NCBI GenBank assembly: GCA_030832825.1
Contig: JAURIJ010000013.1
Span: 1 to 61,359 of the forward strand
Length of the DNA stretch: 61,359 bases
From: Gammaproteobacteria bacterium
GTDB taxonomy: Bacteria > Pseudomonadota > Gammaproteobacteria > Pseudomonadales > Pseudohongiellaceae
Reading direction: 5' to 3'
The notes beneath the pieces were generated by a model. The model worked only from the letters and a program-made list of their open reading frames with translations. It was not told where the DNA came from and ran no database searches. Shown one piece after another: positions 45,604 through 57,207 of this stretch (position 1 is its first letter; each line of letters starts with the position of its first letter). Made by a program: the position numbers and the translations under genes.

Positions 45604-46299
45604 TTACTTGTTCGGACTGCTATACACCTGCCTGTGCAGGATGCTCGCAAATTCGTCGATGAACGTCAGATAGTTGTTGGTCAATGACTCCACTCTGGAC
45701 GAATACCTGTTGTACGCCACCACCGCTGGAATGGCAGCGAACAGCCCCATTGCCGTCGCAATCAAGGCTTCCGCGATACCTGGCGCCACCACCTGCAGGC
45801 TCGCCTGACTCTGGCTCGCAAGACTGATGAACGAATTCATGATGCCGACCACTGTACCAAACAAGCCGATGTAAGGCGTCACAGAGCCGACAGTGGCCAG
45901 GAACGTCAGATTCTTCTCGAGTTTTTCTTCCTCGCGAGAGTAAGCAACCCGCATGGCGCGCTGCGCACCGCCCATCACGGCATCGGACTCAATGCCGCCT
46001 TGCTGGCGCAGACGCATGAATTCCTTGAAGCCGGCCCGGAAGATGCTTTCCATGCCGCCGACCTGTGCATTCTCTTTCTGCTGGGGGCTTCCCTCGCGGA
46101 ACAGCTGGCTCAGATCCATGCCTGACCAGAAACGTTTCTCGAATCCCACCATGCCCCGCACGGCAGCGGTCAGCACCAGCCAGCGCTGGATGATCATGAC
46201 CCAGGAGACAACGGACGCCGTGAGAAGAATGAGCATGACCAGCTGGACCGGCACAGTCGCCTCCAGGATCAATCCCCACACGTTTATCGATTCGCCCAC
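45604..46299 (-). CDS. tolQ: Tol-Pal system protein TolQ
   Basis: The 231-aa ExbB/MotA-family protein has three membrane helices (about 15-40, 135-160, 170-195) with the conserved ATVGSVTPYIGLFGTVVGIM and EALIATAMGLFAAIPAV blocks. The start is a GTG with GGGAGG 8 bp upstream. It is the first gene of the tol unit; the ybgC gene that normally precedes it is missing. Confidence 0.97.
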   Translation of the reverse strand: MGESINVWGLILEATVPVQLVMLILLTASVVSWVMIIQRWLVLTAAVRGMVGFEKRFWSGMDLSQLFREGSPQQKENAQVGGMESIFRAGFKEFMRLRQQGGIESDAVMGGAQRAMRVAYSREEEKLEKNLTFLATVGSVTPYIGLFGTVVGIMNSFISLASQSQASLQVVAPGIAEALIATAMGLFAAIPAVVAYNRYSSRVESLTNNYLTFIDEFASILHRQVYSSPNK

Positions 46300-46332
46300 T
46301 GCCCAGACCTCCCGGCTCCAAAAACTGGCGGT

Positions 46333-46361
46333 ATTATAAGGTATGTTTTGTGCTTCTCATA
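46333..46361 (-). promoter_or_regulatory. Possible promoter of the tolQRAB-pal-cpoB operon
   Basis: A consensus -10 TATAAT (46338-46333 on the minus strand) lies 34 bp upstream of the tolQ start in a locally AT-rich spacer. The -35 at 17-bp spacing (TATGAG) is poor, and the better-looking TTGTGT sits 22 bp away. The surrounding 224 bp between ruvB and tolQ contain no gene I can support. Confidence 0.45.
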
Positions 46362-46523
46362 CACAATCCGGTGTTTTATAAAGAGTTTTTGTCGAAATTT
46401 GTGATTCTTGACGCACCGTGGCATTAAACCTTTTCAATCTATCTCCGACCAAGAAAAAAGCGGACGTGAGACTGATCAAATGTGTCACAAAGAAGGCAGT
46501 GGATTTGCTGCAGAATGGGGCAC

Positions 46524-47555
46524 TCAGCCCTCGGAAGGCGATTCCTGGCCGCCGGTCACTGGCAAACCGAAATGCAGATAGGCGTGCGCCGTCGCCACAC
46601 GACCGCGGCTCGTTCGCATCATGAACCCTTGCTGCATCAGATAGGGCTCGAGCACATCCTCGATGGTATCCCGCTCCTCGCTGATGGCCGCGGCCAGACT
46701 GTCGACGCCGACAGGCCCACCACCAAATTTCTCGATGAGCGCCAGCAGCAGCCTGCGATCCATGTGATCGAAGCCGTTGTCGTCGATACTCAACATGTCC
46801 AACGCCTTGCCCGCTGCACGCCTGTCCATCACACCCTCGCACTTCACATGCGCATAGTCCCGCACGCGCCGCAGCAGGCGATTGGCGATTCGAGGCGTGC
46901 CGCGCGAGCGGCGGGCGATTTCATCAGCAGCGTCGACATCGATTTCACAGCCAAGGATAGCAGCCGATCGCTGCACGATGCTGCTCAATTCCGCCGCGGA
47001 ATAATATTCCAGCCGCTGGATGATGCCAAAGCGATCACGCAGAGGCGACGTCAACAAACCCGCTCTGGTCGTGGCGCCCACCAGCGTGAAGGGCGGCAGG
47101 TCAAGCTTGATCGAGCGCGCCGCGGGCCCCTCCCCGATCATGATGTCGAGCTGATAATCCTCCATCGCGGGATAGAGAATTTCCTCGATGGCAGGACTGA
47201 GACGATGAATCTCGTCGATGAAGAGGACATCGCCAGCCTCAAGATTCGTGAGCATGGCGGCCAGATCCCCGGCCTTCTCCAGCACCGGACCCGATGTGGT
47301 CTTGATCGACACCTGCAGTTCATTGGCAATAATATTCGCGAGAGTGGTCTTGCCAAGCCCCGGCGGGCCAAAGATCAATACATGATCCATGGCTTCGCGA
47401 CGATCGCGGGCTGCCTGGACGAATATCTCCATCTGCTTCTTGACTTCGCTCTGCCCGACGTAGTCGCGCAGTGCCAGCGGCCGGATGGCTCGATCAAGCG
47501 ACTGATCACCAGGAGCGCTGGCAGCGGAAACAAGGCGATCCTCTTCATTGATCAT
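46524..47555 (-). CDS. ruvB: Holliday junction branch migration ATPase RuvB
   Basis: The 343-aa AAA+ motor has Walker [13 protein letters not shown], Walker B FIDEIHRL, sensor region [18 protein letters not shown] and the arginine finger in [17 protein letters not shown]. It drives branch migration with RuvA. It overlaps ruvA by 4 bp. Confidence 0.99.
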   Translation of the reverse strand: MINEEDRLVSAASAPGDQSLDRAIRPLALRDYVGQSEVKKQMEIFVQAARDRREAMDHVLIFGPPGLGKTTLANIIANELQVSIKTTSGPVLEKAGDLAAMLTNLEAGDVLFIDEIHRLSPAIEEILYPAMEDYQLDIMIGEGPAARSIKLDLPPFTLVGATTRAGLLTSPLRDRFGIIQRLEYYSAAELSSIVQRSAAILGCEIDVDAADEIARRSRGTPRIANRLLRRVRDYAHVKCEGVMDRRAAGKALDMLSIDDNGFDHMDRRLLLALIEKFGGGPVGVDSLAAAISEERDTIEDVLEPYLMQQGFMMRTSRGRVATAHAYLHFGLPVTGGQESPSEG

Positions 47556-48172
47556 GATTGTGCGGAGTTCCTGAGTGCCTGTCGGATGAGATCTTCACTG
47601 CGGACAATTCCCGGGTCGGCTTTCATGACCCCGGCAATCATGCGCGCAGCTTCCTGCGGTTTGTAACCCAGCGCTATCAAGGCAGTCTCTGCTTCCTGGG
47701 ACACTGCACGCTCCGCATGCCCGGCGACCGGCATGGCATCCTGCAAGACAACCTGCAGATCAGCACCCCACTCGGCAAGTCGATCCTTCATTTCCACTAT
47801 CAGACGCTCGGCCGTCTTGCGTCCTATACCGGGCATGCGGGTCAAACCCGCGATATCGTTGACGCGGATCGTTCGCACGAAGTCATCAACTGCCATGCCG
47901 GAGAGAATGGCCAGGGCCATCTTCGGCCCCACGCCGGTGACCTTGATCAGACTGCGGAACATTTGCCGCTCCTGCGCGGTGTGAAAACCATAGAGCAGAT
48001 GGGCATCTTCACGCACCACCAGATGCGTTTGCAGGGTGACTTCGCGCCCAACTGCGGGCAATTGATAGACAGTGCTCATAGGCACCTGGACTTCGTAAAA
48101 CACTCCCCCGACATCCACCAGCACCTCGGGGGCGCGCTTGTCGGCGAGAATACCGCGCAGCCGGCCGATCAT
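47552..48172 (-). CDS. ruvA: Holliday junction DNA helicase subunit RuvA
   Basis: The 206-aa protein has an OB domain ([20 protein letters not shown]), two helix-hairpin-helix motifs ([17 protein letters not shown] and [17 protein letters not shown]) and a C-terminal RuvB-binding domain ([16 protein letters not shown]). The ATG at 48172 is the family start and overlaps the ruvC end by 4 bp; the longer open frame upstream is antisense-type noise. Confidence 0.98.
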   Translation of the reverse strand: MIGRLRGILADKRAPEVLVDVGGVFYEVQVPMSTVYQLPAVGREVTLQTHLVVREDAHLLYGFHTAQERQMFRSLIKVTGVGPKMALAILSGMAVDDFVRTIRVNDIAGLTRMPGIGRKTAERLIVEMKDRLAEWGADLQVVLQDAMPVAGHAERAVSQEAETALIALGYKPQEAARMIAGVMKADPGIVRSEDLIRQALRNSAQS

Positions 48173-48705
48173 TGCGCTCCTCCGCGGCCCGCCGGGGCTC
48201 GCCCGCGCCAAGCTCCAGCACTGGCAATGCGGGACTGATTCGCAGTGGTATTGGCGTGACAGATGGCAATGGCGAGCGCATCGGCAGCATCGGCCTGCAC
48301 CTCCCCGCTCACGCCAAGCAGAACCTTCACCATGTGCTGCACCTGCTCCTTTTCTGCATTGCCATTGCCCACCAGGGCCTGCTTCACCTTGCGGGGAGAA
48401 TATTCGGCGATGCTCAGGCCATGATGCAGGCAAGCGACCATCGCACTCCCCCGCGCCTGACCAAGCTTGAGCGCTGACGACACACTCTTGCCGAGAAACA
48501 CTTCTTCGATCGCGCACTGCTGGGGCACGTGCTGCTCGATGATCCGACAAACGCTGTCGAAGATGAGCTTGAGGCGTCCCGGGTGATCGATGTCAGGCAG
48601 GCGGATGCATCCGCAGGCCACATACGCCAGCCTGTTGCCCGTCGACTCGACAATGCCGTAGCCCGTCAGGCGCGAGCCGGGATCAATCCCCAGAATCCGT
48701 GTCAT
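48169..48705 (-). CDS. ruvC: Crossover junction endonuclease RuvC
   Basis: The 178-aa resolvase has catalytic acidic residues in ILGIDPGSRLTG, CAIEEVFLG and the C-terminal QADAADALAIAICH. It cuts Holliday junctions together with RuvAB. The C-terminus has an extra A/G/R-rich tail overlapping the start of ruvA. It lies 42 bp after yebC in the same direction. Confidence 0.98.
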   Translation of the reverse strand: MTRILGIDPGSRLTGYGIVESTGNRLAYVACGCIRLPDIDHPGRLKLIFDSVCRIIEQHVPQQCAIEEVFLGKSVSSALKLGQARGSAMVACLHHGLSIAEYSPRKVKQALVGNGNAEKEQVQHMVKVLLGVSGEVQADAADALAIAICHANTTANQSRIASAGAWRGRAPAGRGGAQ

Positions 48706-48747
48706 CTGTTACCGCCCCCGGGAGCCGGCACGTCTCACCGCTGTTGA

Positions 48748-49491
<744 letters not shown>

Positions 49492-49516
49492 CATTCACCC
49501 CCTGGCAGTCACATCC

Positions 49517-51295
49517 TCAGGCCGACTTCTCGCCGGCTGCCTGACGCACCTGGATATTGAGTTCGCGCAGCTGCTTGGATGACACCAGACCCGGAGCATC
49601 TGTCAGCGGACACGAGGCAGACTGAGTCTTGGGGAAGGCAATCACTTCGCGAATGGAGGATGCACCGGTCATCAGCATGATCAGACGATCCAGACCGAAC
49701 GCGAGGCCGCCGTGGGGTGGCGCACCATAGGACAGCGCATCCAGGAGGAAGCCAAATTTCTCCTTGGCCTCTTCATCACCAATCCCGAGAATCTTGAAGA
49801 CAGACTGCTGCATCGACGGCTGATTGATGCGGATGGAGCCGCCGCCCAGTTCGGTCCCGTTCAACACCATGTCATAGGCACGTGACAGCGCCTTGAGCGG
49901 ATCTGCCTGCACTTCCTCCACGCTGCAAGAGGGCGCGGTGAACGGATGGTGCAAGGCTGTGAGGCTGCCATCGCTGGCCTCTTCGAACATCGGGAAGTCG
50001 ACCACCCACAAAGGTGCCCAGTCTCCCTTGACCATGCCCATGTCGGCACCGACCTTCAGTCGCAATGCACCGATCGACTCGTTGACGATCTTGGCCTTGT
50101 CCGCCCCGAAGAACACCAGATCCCCGTTCTGCACACCAAGGCGAGCCAGCACGGCATGCACCACCTGCTCCGGCATGAACTTCAGGATCGGAGACTGCAG
50201 GCCTTCGATGCCGGCTGCCAGGTCGTTGACCTTGATCCAGGCCAGACCTTTCGCGCCATAGATCGAGACGAATTTCGTGTAGTCGTCGATCTCCTTGCGA
50301 CTCAGACGACCGCCCTCGGGCACGCGCAGCGCCACAACGCGCGAGGCCGGGTCATTGGCGGGCCCGTGGAACACCTTGAACTCGACGTCCTTCATCAGAT
50401 CGGCGATGTCCACCAGCTCCATGTCGATGCGCAGATCGGGCTTGTCGGAACCGAAACGACGCATGGCTTCGGCGAAGGTCATGCGCGGGAAGGTGCCGAA
50501 CTCCACATTCAGATGCTTGCGGAAGACCTGACGGATCATCTCTTCAGTGATCGTCATTATCTGCTCTTCATTCATGAACGAGGTTTCAATATCGATCTGC
50601 GTGAACTCGGGCTGTCTGTCAGCGCGAAGGTCCTCGTCGCGGAAACACTTGGCGATCTGGTAGTAACGGTCCATGCCGGCCACCATCAGGATCTGCTTGA
50701 ACAGCTGCGGAGACTGCGGCAGCGCGAAGAACTGGCCATGATGCGTGCGACTGGGGACGAGATAGTCGCGTGCACCTTCCGGCGTGGCACGCGTCAGGAT
50801 GGGCGTCTCGATATCCAGGAAACCGTTTTCGTCCAGGTAATTGCGGATGGTGTTGCTGACCTTGGAACGAAAACGCAGGCGGTCTGCCATTTCCGGTCGA
50901 CGCAGATCGATGTAGCGATGACGCAGACGAATGTCCTCGCCCACCTCGGCATGTTCATCGAGCATGAACGGCGGCGTGCGTGAGGCATTGAGTATCTCGA
51001 GCTGCTTGCCGAGCACTTCGATCCGCCCGGTGCCCATCACGGCATTGCTGGTGCCTTCCGGCCGCAGGCGCACGATGCCGGTGATCTTCAGCACGAACTC
51101 GCTGCGCACGGTCTCGGCCAGCGCAAAGCTTTGCTCAGCATCCGGATCGAACACGACCTGGGCAATGCCTTCCCGATCACGCAGATCGATGAAGATCACG
51201 CCACCATGATCACGACGTCGATGAGCCCAACCGCACAGCACGACTTCCTGTCCGACATGTTGTTCATTCAAAAGCCCGCAATAATGACTGCGCAT
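49517..51295 (-). CDS. aspS: Aspartyl-tRNA synthetase
   Basis: The 592-aa class IIb enzyme of bacterial type has an N-terminal OB anticodon domain ([23 protein letters not shown]) and motif 2 in [16 protein letters not shown]. An inserted GAD domain (about 290-420) is followed by motif 3 [13 protein letters not shown]. No gatCAB genes are in the window to suggest indirect Asn-tRNA synthesis. It follows the FmdB gene by 59 bp and precedes yebC by 25 bp. Confidence 0.98.
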   Translation of the reverse strand: MRSHYCGLLNEQHVGQEVVLCGWAHRRRDHGGVIFIDLRDREGIAQVVFDPDAEQSFALAETVRSEFVLKITGIVRLRPEGTSNAVMGTGRIEVLGKQLEILNASRTPPFMLDEHAEVGEDIRLRHRYIDLRRPEMADRLRFRSKVSNTIRNYLDENGFLDIETPILTRATPEGARDYLVPSRTHHGQFFALPQSPQLFKQILMVAGMDRYYQIAKCFRDEDLRADRQPEFTQIDIETSFMNEEQIMTITEEMIRQVFRKHLNVEFGTFPRMTFAEAMRRFGSDKPDLRIDMELVDIADLMKDVEFKVFHGPANDPASRVVALRVPEGGRLSRKEIDDYTKFVSIYGAKGLAWIKVNDLAAGIEGLQSPILKFMPEQVVHAVLARLGVQNGDLVFFGADKAKIVNESIGALRLKVGADMGMVKGDWAPLWVVDFPMFEEASDGSLTALHHPFTAPSCSVEEVQADPLKALSRAYDMVLNGTELGGGSIRINQPSMQQSVFKILGIGDEEAKEKFGFLLDALSYGAPPHGGLAFGLDRLIMLMTGASSIREVIAFPKTQSASCPLTDAPGLVSSKQLRELNIQVRQAAGEKSA

Positions 51296-51354
51296 AACTG
51301 GTTCCTGTGTTGAAGCTTAAAATGCGTTATCCGGCCGCAGGGCGCGCGAGCGCG

Positions 51355-51609
51355 TCAGGATACGGTGGCACTGGACGACGCTGGCGTCGACCCGGAGTCG
51401 GCGTCCTGCGCGCCATGCCGACGCTTGCCGGTCTTGAAATCTGTTTCATACCAGCCTCCACCCTTCAGGCGAAAGCTGCTGGCCGAGACCTGCTTCACAA
51501 GGCCGTTCTGATTGCAGGCGGGGCACTGCGTCAAAGGGGCATCACTGATCTTCTGCAGCGCCTCAAGTTGATTGCCACACTGACTGCACCGGTATTCGTA
51601 AATAGGCAT
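51355..51609 (-). CDS. FmdB family zinc-ribbon protein
   Basis: The 84-aa protein starts MPIYEYRCSQCGNQLEALQ and has a second knuckle CPACNQNG, a one-zinc ribbon as in FmdB-type putative regulators. The tail is S/T/A-rich and probably unstructured. The ATG at 51609 is the family start; an ATG three codons earlier is also in frame. The fmdB-like gene before aspS is a conserved Pseudomonas-type arrangement. Function is unknown. Confidence 0.9.
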   Translation of the reverse strand: MPIYEYRCSQCGNQLEALQKISDAPLTQCPACNQNGLVKQVSASSFRLKGGGWYETDFKTGKRRHGAQDADSGSTPASSSATVS

Positions 51610-51983
51610 AAGCGACAATTTCCTCGATTCAGCTTGCTGATCGCGAAGCGCCCCCCGGGCACACGGCTGCCGGGTCTCGCGAAAACGGCGCAGTATACCT
51701 TACCTTCCCGCACTCTGGCAGCCCCGAAACAGCGTCCAGGTCAGGATAATCTGTGCGCTTTTCAAGGACTTCCCGAATCACCCGGAGTGCCTCGAACAGG
51801 CATCGTCCGGCCGGATTAAAGCTTGCGGCTGCCAGGCAAAAACTATATAAATGAAGCCCCACTGAGGCGCCAACGGAATGCAAAACGCCAACACGAAAAG
51901 TATCGGAGCACATCCTGGGGTTCTCCCCGCACAGGGGACAACACAAGTCTCAACCTTCATCACTCATCAATAAGAGAACGGGC
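51610..51983. other. Intergenic region between FmdB and HU-like genes
   Basis: This 374-bp stretch has no gene I can support. It carries the upstream regions of the two divergent genes, including the HU promoter listed separately. It also has one imperfect inverted repeat (CTCCCCGC...GGGG near 51920-51940) that superficially resembles a type I-E CRISPR repeat but occurs once. Confidence 0.7.
51823..51851 (+). promoter_or_regulatory. Probable promoter of the HU-like gene
   Basis: TTGCGG at 51823-51828 and TATAAA at 51846-51851 are spaced 17 bp apart, in an otherwise GC-rich context with an A-run just before the -10. This predicts a leader of about 125 nt before the HU-like start at 51984. Confidence 0.6.
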
Positions 51984-52367
51984 ATGGCTGTAGAAAAAAC
52001 GGTATCCGCTAAACCCAAGAAGACCACATCGACTGCGGCCAAGACCGCAGCCATTCAGGAAAAATACACCAAGACTGCGATTCTCAATGAAATTTCCGAG
52101 AATACAGACCTGACCCGCAAACAGGTGTCAGCCGTTCTTGATGAACTGACCAGCATCATTGAGCGACATCTAAAGAAGCGTGGCGTTGGCGAATTCACGC
52201 TCCCCGGCCTGTTGAAGATCAAGTCGGTCAAGCGTCCTGCGCGCCCAGCCCGCAAGAATGTTCCGAATCCGTTCAAGCCGGGCGAATTCATGGACATCGC
52301 GAAGAAACCTGCAACTACCCGCGTCAAGATTCTGCCGTTGAAGAAACTGAAGGACTTCGCCGAGTAA
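51984..52367 (+). CDS. HU/IHF-family DNA-binding protein with N-terminal extension
   Basis: The 127-aa protein has an HU fold (about residues 29-125, TKTAILNEISENTDLTRKQV, GEFTLPGLLKIK and the basic beta-arm RPARPARKNVPNPFKPGEF). In front is a 25-residue Lys/Thr/Ala-rich extension (KPKKTTSTAAKTAA) not present in E. coli HU. It resembles the HU-related family that keeps this tail. It should bind and bend DNA as a dimer. A promoter and a rho-independent terminator bracket it, so it is monocistronic. Confidence 0.9.
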   Translation: MAVEKTVSAKPKKTTSTAAKTAAIQEKYTKTAILNEISENTDLTRKQVSAVLDELTSIIERHLKKRGVGEFTLPGLLKIKSVKRPARPARKNVPNPFKPGEFMDIAKKPATTRVKILPLKKLKDFAE

Positions 52368-52432
52368 GACGCTGCCGCGCCGGACAAATCCCGGCGCATA
52401 GTCGCGTGCGAAGACCACGAAAGACGACACAG

Positions 52433-52460
52433 AAAGGCAGCCTTAGGGCTGCTTTTCGCT
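52433..52460 (+). terminator. Rho-independent terminator of the HU-like gene
   Basis: The stem GCAGCC/GGCTGC has a 4-nt loop (TTAG), extended by AAAG pairing with the first bases of a TTTT run. It lies 65 bp after the HU stop and 44 bp before proS. Confidence 0.85.
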
Positions 52461-52503
52461 TTCTTGCCAATCCATCACCGCCACACACGAGTTTCATCAC
52501 ATC

Positions 52504-54246
52504 ATGCGCGCCAGCCAGTATCTCATCGCAACTCTCAAGGAAACCCCGGCCGACGCCGAGGTTGTGAGCCATCAACTCATGGTCCGTGCCGGCCTGATCC
52601 GCAAGCTGGCCACCGGCATGTACACCTGGCTCCCTGCCGGACTGCGTGTGCTGCAGAAAGTCACCGGCATCATTCGCGAAGAGATGAACCGATCAGGCGC
52701 CATGGAAGTGTCGATGCCAGTGGTGCAATCTGCCGACCTGTGGATCGAGTCCGGGCGCTGGGACAAGATGGGCCCCGAGCTGCTGCGTTTCGTCGACCGT
52801 CATGATCGCGACTTCTGCCTGGGGCCGACCCACGAGGAAGTCATCACCGATCTCATACGCAATGAACTCAACAGCTACCGTCAGCTGCCCGCGAATTTCT
52901 ACCAGATCCAGACCAAGTTCCGCGACGAGCGCCGCCCCCGTTTCGGCGTGATGCGGGCCCGCGAATTCCTAATGAAGGATGCCTATTCCTTTCACAGCAG
53001 CGAGGCGTCCCTGCAAGAGACCTATGATCTGATGCATCGCACCTATTGCCGCATCTTCGAGCGGCTGGGCCTGGAGTACCGCCCAGTGCTTGCCGACTCC
53101 GGCAATATTGGCGGCAGCATGTCCCATGAATTCCATGTGCTGGCGGACTCGGGCGAGGACGAGATCGTCTTCAGCACGGCCAGTCAGTACGCCGCCAATA
53201 TCGAGATGGCCACCGGCCAGCTGCCCGACGCCGATTTCTGCGCTGCGGAATCCCCCGCAGCAAGCGCGCAGGCAGTCGCCACCCCTGGCGCACACGCCAT
53301 CGAGGATGTGGCCACGCTGCTGGGCAAGGAAGCACGCCGCCTGGTGAAGACCCTCGTCGTCAAAGGTGTGGTGAGTGAGGAAAACCCAAGTGGGCTGGTG
53401 GCTCTGCTGATTCGCGGCGATCAGGACATCAACCCGGTCAAGGCCGAGAAACTGGCCCAGGTCGCCTCCCCCTTCACCTTGGCCGACGACAGCCAGATTG
53501 CCGCCGTGCTTGGCTGTCAACCCGGCAGCCTCGGCCCCGTCGCCCTGCCGATCCCCGTCATCGCCGACCACAGCGTGGTGGGCCTGGTGAATTTCGTCTG
53601 CGGTGCGAACCGTGATGGTTTCCATCTGGTCGATGCCAACTGGGGCAGCGCGTGCCACTTCGACAGCAGCGCCGACATCCGCAAGGTGCGCGAGGGCGAT
53701 CTGAGCCCGGACGGTCAAGGCACCCTGTCCATCAAGCGCGGCATCGAAGTCGGCCACATCTTCCAGCTGGGCACCAAGTACAGCCAGGCCATGAACGCCA
53801 CCTATCTTGATGAGAACGGCAAGACCCAGGTCATGATCATGGGCTGCTATGGCATCGGGGTGAGCCGCATCGTCGCCGCCTGCATCGAGCAGAGCCACGA
53901 CGCCCAGGGCATCATCTGGCCCGACAACATCGCGCCCTTCCATGTGGCGTTGATTCCGCTCAATGCCCACAAGTCCGACGCCGTGCGCGTGCTCAGCGAG
54001 CAATTGACCGAACAGCTGGAAAAGGCCGGGTTCGAGGTGCTGCTGGATGATCGCGACAAGAAGACCAGCGCCGGTGTGAAGTTCGCCGACATGGAATTGA
54101 TGGGGATGCCACACAGGATCGTGGTGTCCGAGCGCGGCATCGAGCAGGGCATGCTGGAGTACAAGTCCAGACGTGCCGAGGAAAGCGAACTGGTGCCGGC
54201 CGACGGCATCGTGGCCTTCCTCAAGTCACGCCTGCAAGGCGTCTGA
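52504..54246 (+). CDS. proS: Prolyl-tRNA synthetase (bacterial type with editing domain)
   Basis: The 580-aa class II enzyme begins [20 protein letters not shown]. It has the catalytic [14 protein letters not shown] and [17 protein letters not shown] segments and the INS editing domain (about 230-400, [28 protein letters not shown]). The C-terminal anticodon domain has [21 protein letters not shown]. It charges tRNA-Pro and hydrolyses Ala-tRNA-Pro. wrbA follows 27 bp later. Confidence 0.98.
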   Translation: MRASQYLIATLKETPADAEVVSHQLMVRAGLIRKLATGMYTWLPAGLRVLQKVTGIIREEMNRSGAMEVSMPVVQSADLWIESGRWDKMGPELLRFVDRHDRDFCLGPTHEEVITDLIRNELNSYRQLPANFYQIQTKFRDERRPRFGVMRAREFLMKDAYSFHSSEASLQETYDLMHRTYCRIFERLGLEYRPVLADSGNIGGSMSHEFHVLADSGEDEIVFSTASQYAANIEMATGQLPDADFCAAESPAASAQAVATPGAHAIEDVATLLGKEARRLVKTLVVKGVVSEENPSGLVALLIRGDQDINPVKAEKLAQVASPFTLADDSQIAAVLGCQPGSLGPVALPIPVIADHSVVGLVNFVCGANRDGFHLVDANWGSACHFDSSADIRKVREGDLSPDGQGTLSIKRGIEVGHIFQLGTKYSQAMNATYLDENGKTQVMIMGCYGIGVSRIVAACIEQSHDAQGIIWPDNIAPFHVALIPLNAHKSDAVRVLSEQLTEQLEKAGFEVLLDDRDKKTSAGVKFADMELMGMPHRIVVSERGIEQGMLEYKSRRAEESELVPADGIVAFLKSRLQGV

Positions 54247-54876
<630 letters not shown>

Positions 54877-54923
54877 CGGGCCCGCAAGAACAAGCGGCCG
54901 CTCACGGCCGTGGAGACACACTG

Positions 54924-55328
54924 ATGCAGAATCTGGAATCCCCCGCCGCCGAGTCACTGCCACCCAAGCTGATCGAGCAGTCCCACCTCGCCGTCATGTA
55001 CAGCTACGGCAGCCTGCTGGCGGTATTCGCGCTCTACGCGCTGTGGCAGATCATCAACGACGGCAATGCGGTGGCGGTGCTGGTGCTGCTGATCATCAAG
55101 ACGCTGCCCCTGGCCATCTTCATTCCCGGCCTGCGGGTGCGACGTCTGCGCACCTACGCCTGGCTGTCCTTCGTCTCGCTGCTTTTTTTCATTCAGTCGG
55201 TCCAGACCGCCTTCACGCAAGACGCGCGTCTGTACGGGATTGTCTGCACCCTGCTCATCGCGACGCTGTTCTGCGCGTTGGTGGTGTATATCCGCAGCTA
55301 TCGCGGCTTCTACAAGGTCTCGTTCTGA
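54924..55328 (+). CDS. DUF2069 membrane protein
   Basis: The 134-aa protein has four predicted helices (LLAVFALYALWQII, AVLVLLIIKTLPLAIFIPGL, WLSFVSLLFFIQSVQTAF, IVCTLLIATLFCALVVYI). DUF2069 proteins beside wrbA and hda are standard in Pseudomonas relatives; the function is unknown. The ATG at 54924 lies in the 47 bp after wrbA. The 3' end overlaps the convergent hda gene by 19 bp. Confidence 0.9.
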   Translation: MQNLESPAAESLPPKLIEQSHLAVMYSYGSLLAVFALYALWQIINDGNAVAVLVLLIIKTLPLAIFIPGLRVRRLRTYAWLSFVSLLFFIQSVQTAFTQDARLYGIVCTLLIATLFCALVVYIRSYRGFYKVSF

Positions 55329-56029
55329 AGCAGATCGCGCACCAGCGCGACGCTGATCCTGCGCTGACGCTGCAGGGAATGGGAGTCGAGTCGCTCCAGC
55401 AAGTCGAACAACTCGGTATTGCCACGCTCGGTGCGCTGCAGGATGTAGCGCGCCACCTCTTCCGACAACTCCAGTCCGCGGCGCCCCGCCCGCTTGCGCA
55501 GCGCCTGCAGCTTGTCATCATCGTCCGGTTCGTGCACCTGGAACACCACGCCCGACTGCAGCCGTGACAGCAGATCCGGCAGCACGAACGTGGCCTCGCG
55601 CGGCGCCATGTGTGCCGCCACCAGCAGGCGGGTGCCACTCTCGCGCAGCCGATTGAACAGATGAAACATGGCTTCCTCCCAGTCCAGGAGCCCCGCAATC
55701 GCCTCCACATCGTCCAGACAGACCAGCTGCAGCGACTCCAACCCCAGCAGGATGTCGGGATGCCACTCGCCATGCTGCCGCAGCGGCACGTAGAAACTGG
55801 CAGCCCAGGGCTGCAGGGTGTCGGCTGTCGCGTCCTGCTGGCACATGGCCTGCAGCAGATGGCTGCAGCCCGCTCCGGGGGCGCCCCACAGCCAGGTGAA
55901 CTGCGCCAGGGCGGCCGGCTCCTGCAAGTAATTCAACAAGGCGCTATTGGCGCTGGTGACGTGGAAATTGTCGAAGGTGGCGGCGTCATCGAGCGTGATC
56001 TGCAGCGCCAGTTGCCGGGGCTGGAGCAT
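55310..56029 (-). CDS. hda: DnaA regulatory inactivator Hda
   Basis: The 239-aa AAA+ protein is homologous to the DnaA ATPase domain: N-terminal clamp-binding segment QPRQLALQITLDD, P-loop GAPGAGCSHLL, Walker B LVCLDDVEAI, then AAHMAPREATFVLPDLLSRL. With the sliding clamp it stimulates ATP hydrolysis by DnaA to block re-initiation. It lies one base downstream of the DUF2066 stop and is probably co-transcribed with it. Confidence 0.95.
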   Translation of the reverse strand: MLQPRQLALQITLDDAATFDNFHVTSANSALLNYLQEPAALAQFTWLWGAPGAGCSHLLQAMCQQDATADTLQPWAASFYVPLRQHGEWHPDILLGLESLQLVCLDDVEAIAGLLDWEEAMFHLFNRLRESGTRLLVAAHMAPREATFVLPDLLSRLQSGVVFQVHEPDDDDKLQALRKRAGRRGLELSEEVARYILQRTERGNTELFDLLERLDSHSLQRQRRISVALVRDLLQNETL

Positions 56030-56030
56030 C

Positions 56031-57122
56031 TCAACGCACCCAGCGCAGGTGCAGCAGCGGCTGTTCCGGGGCGACGCCCGGCAGGGTCAGGGGCTGCAGA
56101 TCGCGGCCCAGAGCGATGAATTCGGTGAACAGGAACGGGGTGGCGAGCAGACGCACATCGAGTTCGATGGCCGCGCCGTCGAGCAGCGCAGCCGCAGCGC
56201 TGTCCACCACGGCCAGCGAATCCATGTAGGCCAAGAGGTCGACATAGTCCCGCGCACTGTCCATGCCCTCGACGCGCACGCGCACGCGGGCATCGGCCGG
56301 CGCCTCCATGCTGTTGAAGGCGTAATGGGCGGCGAGCTGGCCGGTGACGCGGTTCAGCGTGCCCAGGGTGAAGACGGCGAGATCGCGCTCGAAGGCATCG
56401 AAGCTCGCGACGCTGTGGCGGAACAGGAACTGCCACAAGCCCACCAGATCGCCCGTGGGGGATTCCAGCAGCCGCCCCGCCAGGATGGCATCGGCGCCGT
56501 AACGGGTGCTCGCACTGCGGATGCGGGTCTCGTCGAGGCTCCAGGCCACATCGGCCGGCAGATTGCGGCGATCCTCCAGATCCATCACCGGCAGCATCAC
56601 CGGCAGGCCGCGCACACGGGCGAACTCGCGCACGATCTCCAGCATGGGATGCTCGGAATCGGCACTGAGCACCTCGCGCACGCCGGCAGCGTTCTGCACC
56701 GTCAGCCACAGCAGCACTACCGGCCTCTCGCGATCCCACACCGGCACGCCGGAACTCATCAGCGTCTGGTTCAGCAGCGCGCTGTCGAAGCTGATGCGGA
56801 TGAAGGTGCGTGCCTCGGCCGTGGTGGAATCGGTGCGATAGCTGACCTCCTGCACATAGCTCTGAGCATCGCGCACGGCACGCTCGATGGCGGAATTGCG
56901 CAGATGGCGATCGTCGCCCGTGACCTTGAGCACCACGGCGGCCAGCCCCTCGCGATAGGCGCGCAGACGCTCGGAGTCGCCCTGGTCCTGCACCGGGATT
57001 TCCTGTTCATAGAGGCCGGAGACGAGCAGGGCCTGCGCCGGAAGGGCGCACAGCACGGCGGCGAAGAGGCTGAAGCTGAGCAGGCTGCGGGCCTGGCGGA
57101 GGAGATTTTTCATGCGCGGCAT
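56031..57122 (-). CDS. DUF2066 exported protein
   Basis: The approximately 363-aa protein has a signal peptide ([18 protein letters not shown]), then the DUF2066 pattern [23 protein letters not shown] and [13 protein letters not shown]. Function is unknown; it is conserved between hda and purM in Pseudomonas relatives. GGGGAGG lies upstream of the ATG at 57122; an ATG three codons later is an alternative. It is divergent from purM, with an 85-bp spacer holding both upstream regions. Confidence 0.9.
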   Translation of the reverse strand: MPRMKNLLRQARSLLSFSLFAAVLCALPAQALLVSGLYEQEIPVQDQGDSERLRAYREGLAAVVLKVTGDDRHLRNSAIERAVRDAQSYVQEVSYRTDSTTAEARTFIRISFDSALLNQTLMSSGVPVWDRERPVVLLWLTVQNAAGVREVLSADSEHPMLEIVREFARVRGLPVMLPVMDLEDRRNLPADVAWSLDETRIRSASTRYGADAILAGRLLESPTGDLVGLWQFLFRHSVASFDAFERDLAVFTLGTLNRVTGQLAAHYAFNSMEAPADARVRVRVEGMDSARDYVDLLAYMDSLAVVDSAAAALLDGAAIELDVRLLATPFLFTEFIALGRDLQPLTLPGVAPEQPLLHLRWVR

Positions 57123-57207
57123 GATACCCGATCCTCCCCGCCATGACACGCCGGCGGCCCAGCTGATAGAATCCGCGCACTTCCTGACCAGCAAACGGAC
57201 CCCCCTC

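Noticed and set aside
46418..46624. Small plus-strand frame (68 codons) between tolQ and ruvB
   Set aside because: It runs into ruvB antisense, has no ribosome-binding site and no recognisable pattern.
51915..51943. Single CRISPR-like element (GGTTCTCCCCGCACAGGGG)
   Set aside because: It resembles a type I-E repeat only loosely, occurs once, has no spacers and no cas genes nearby.
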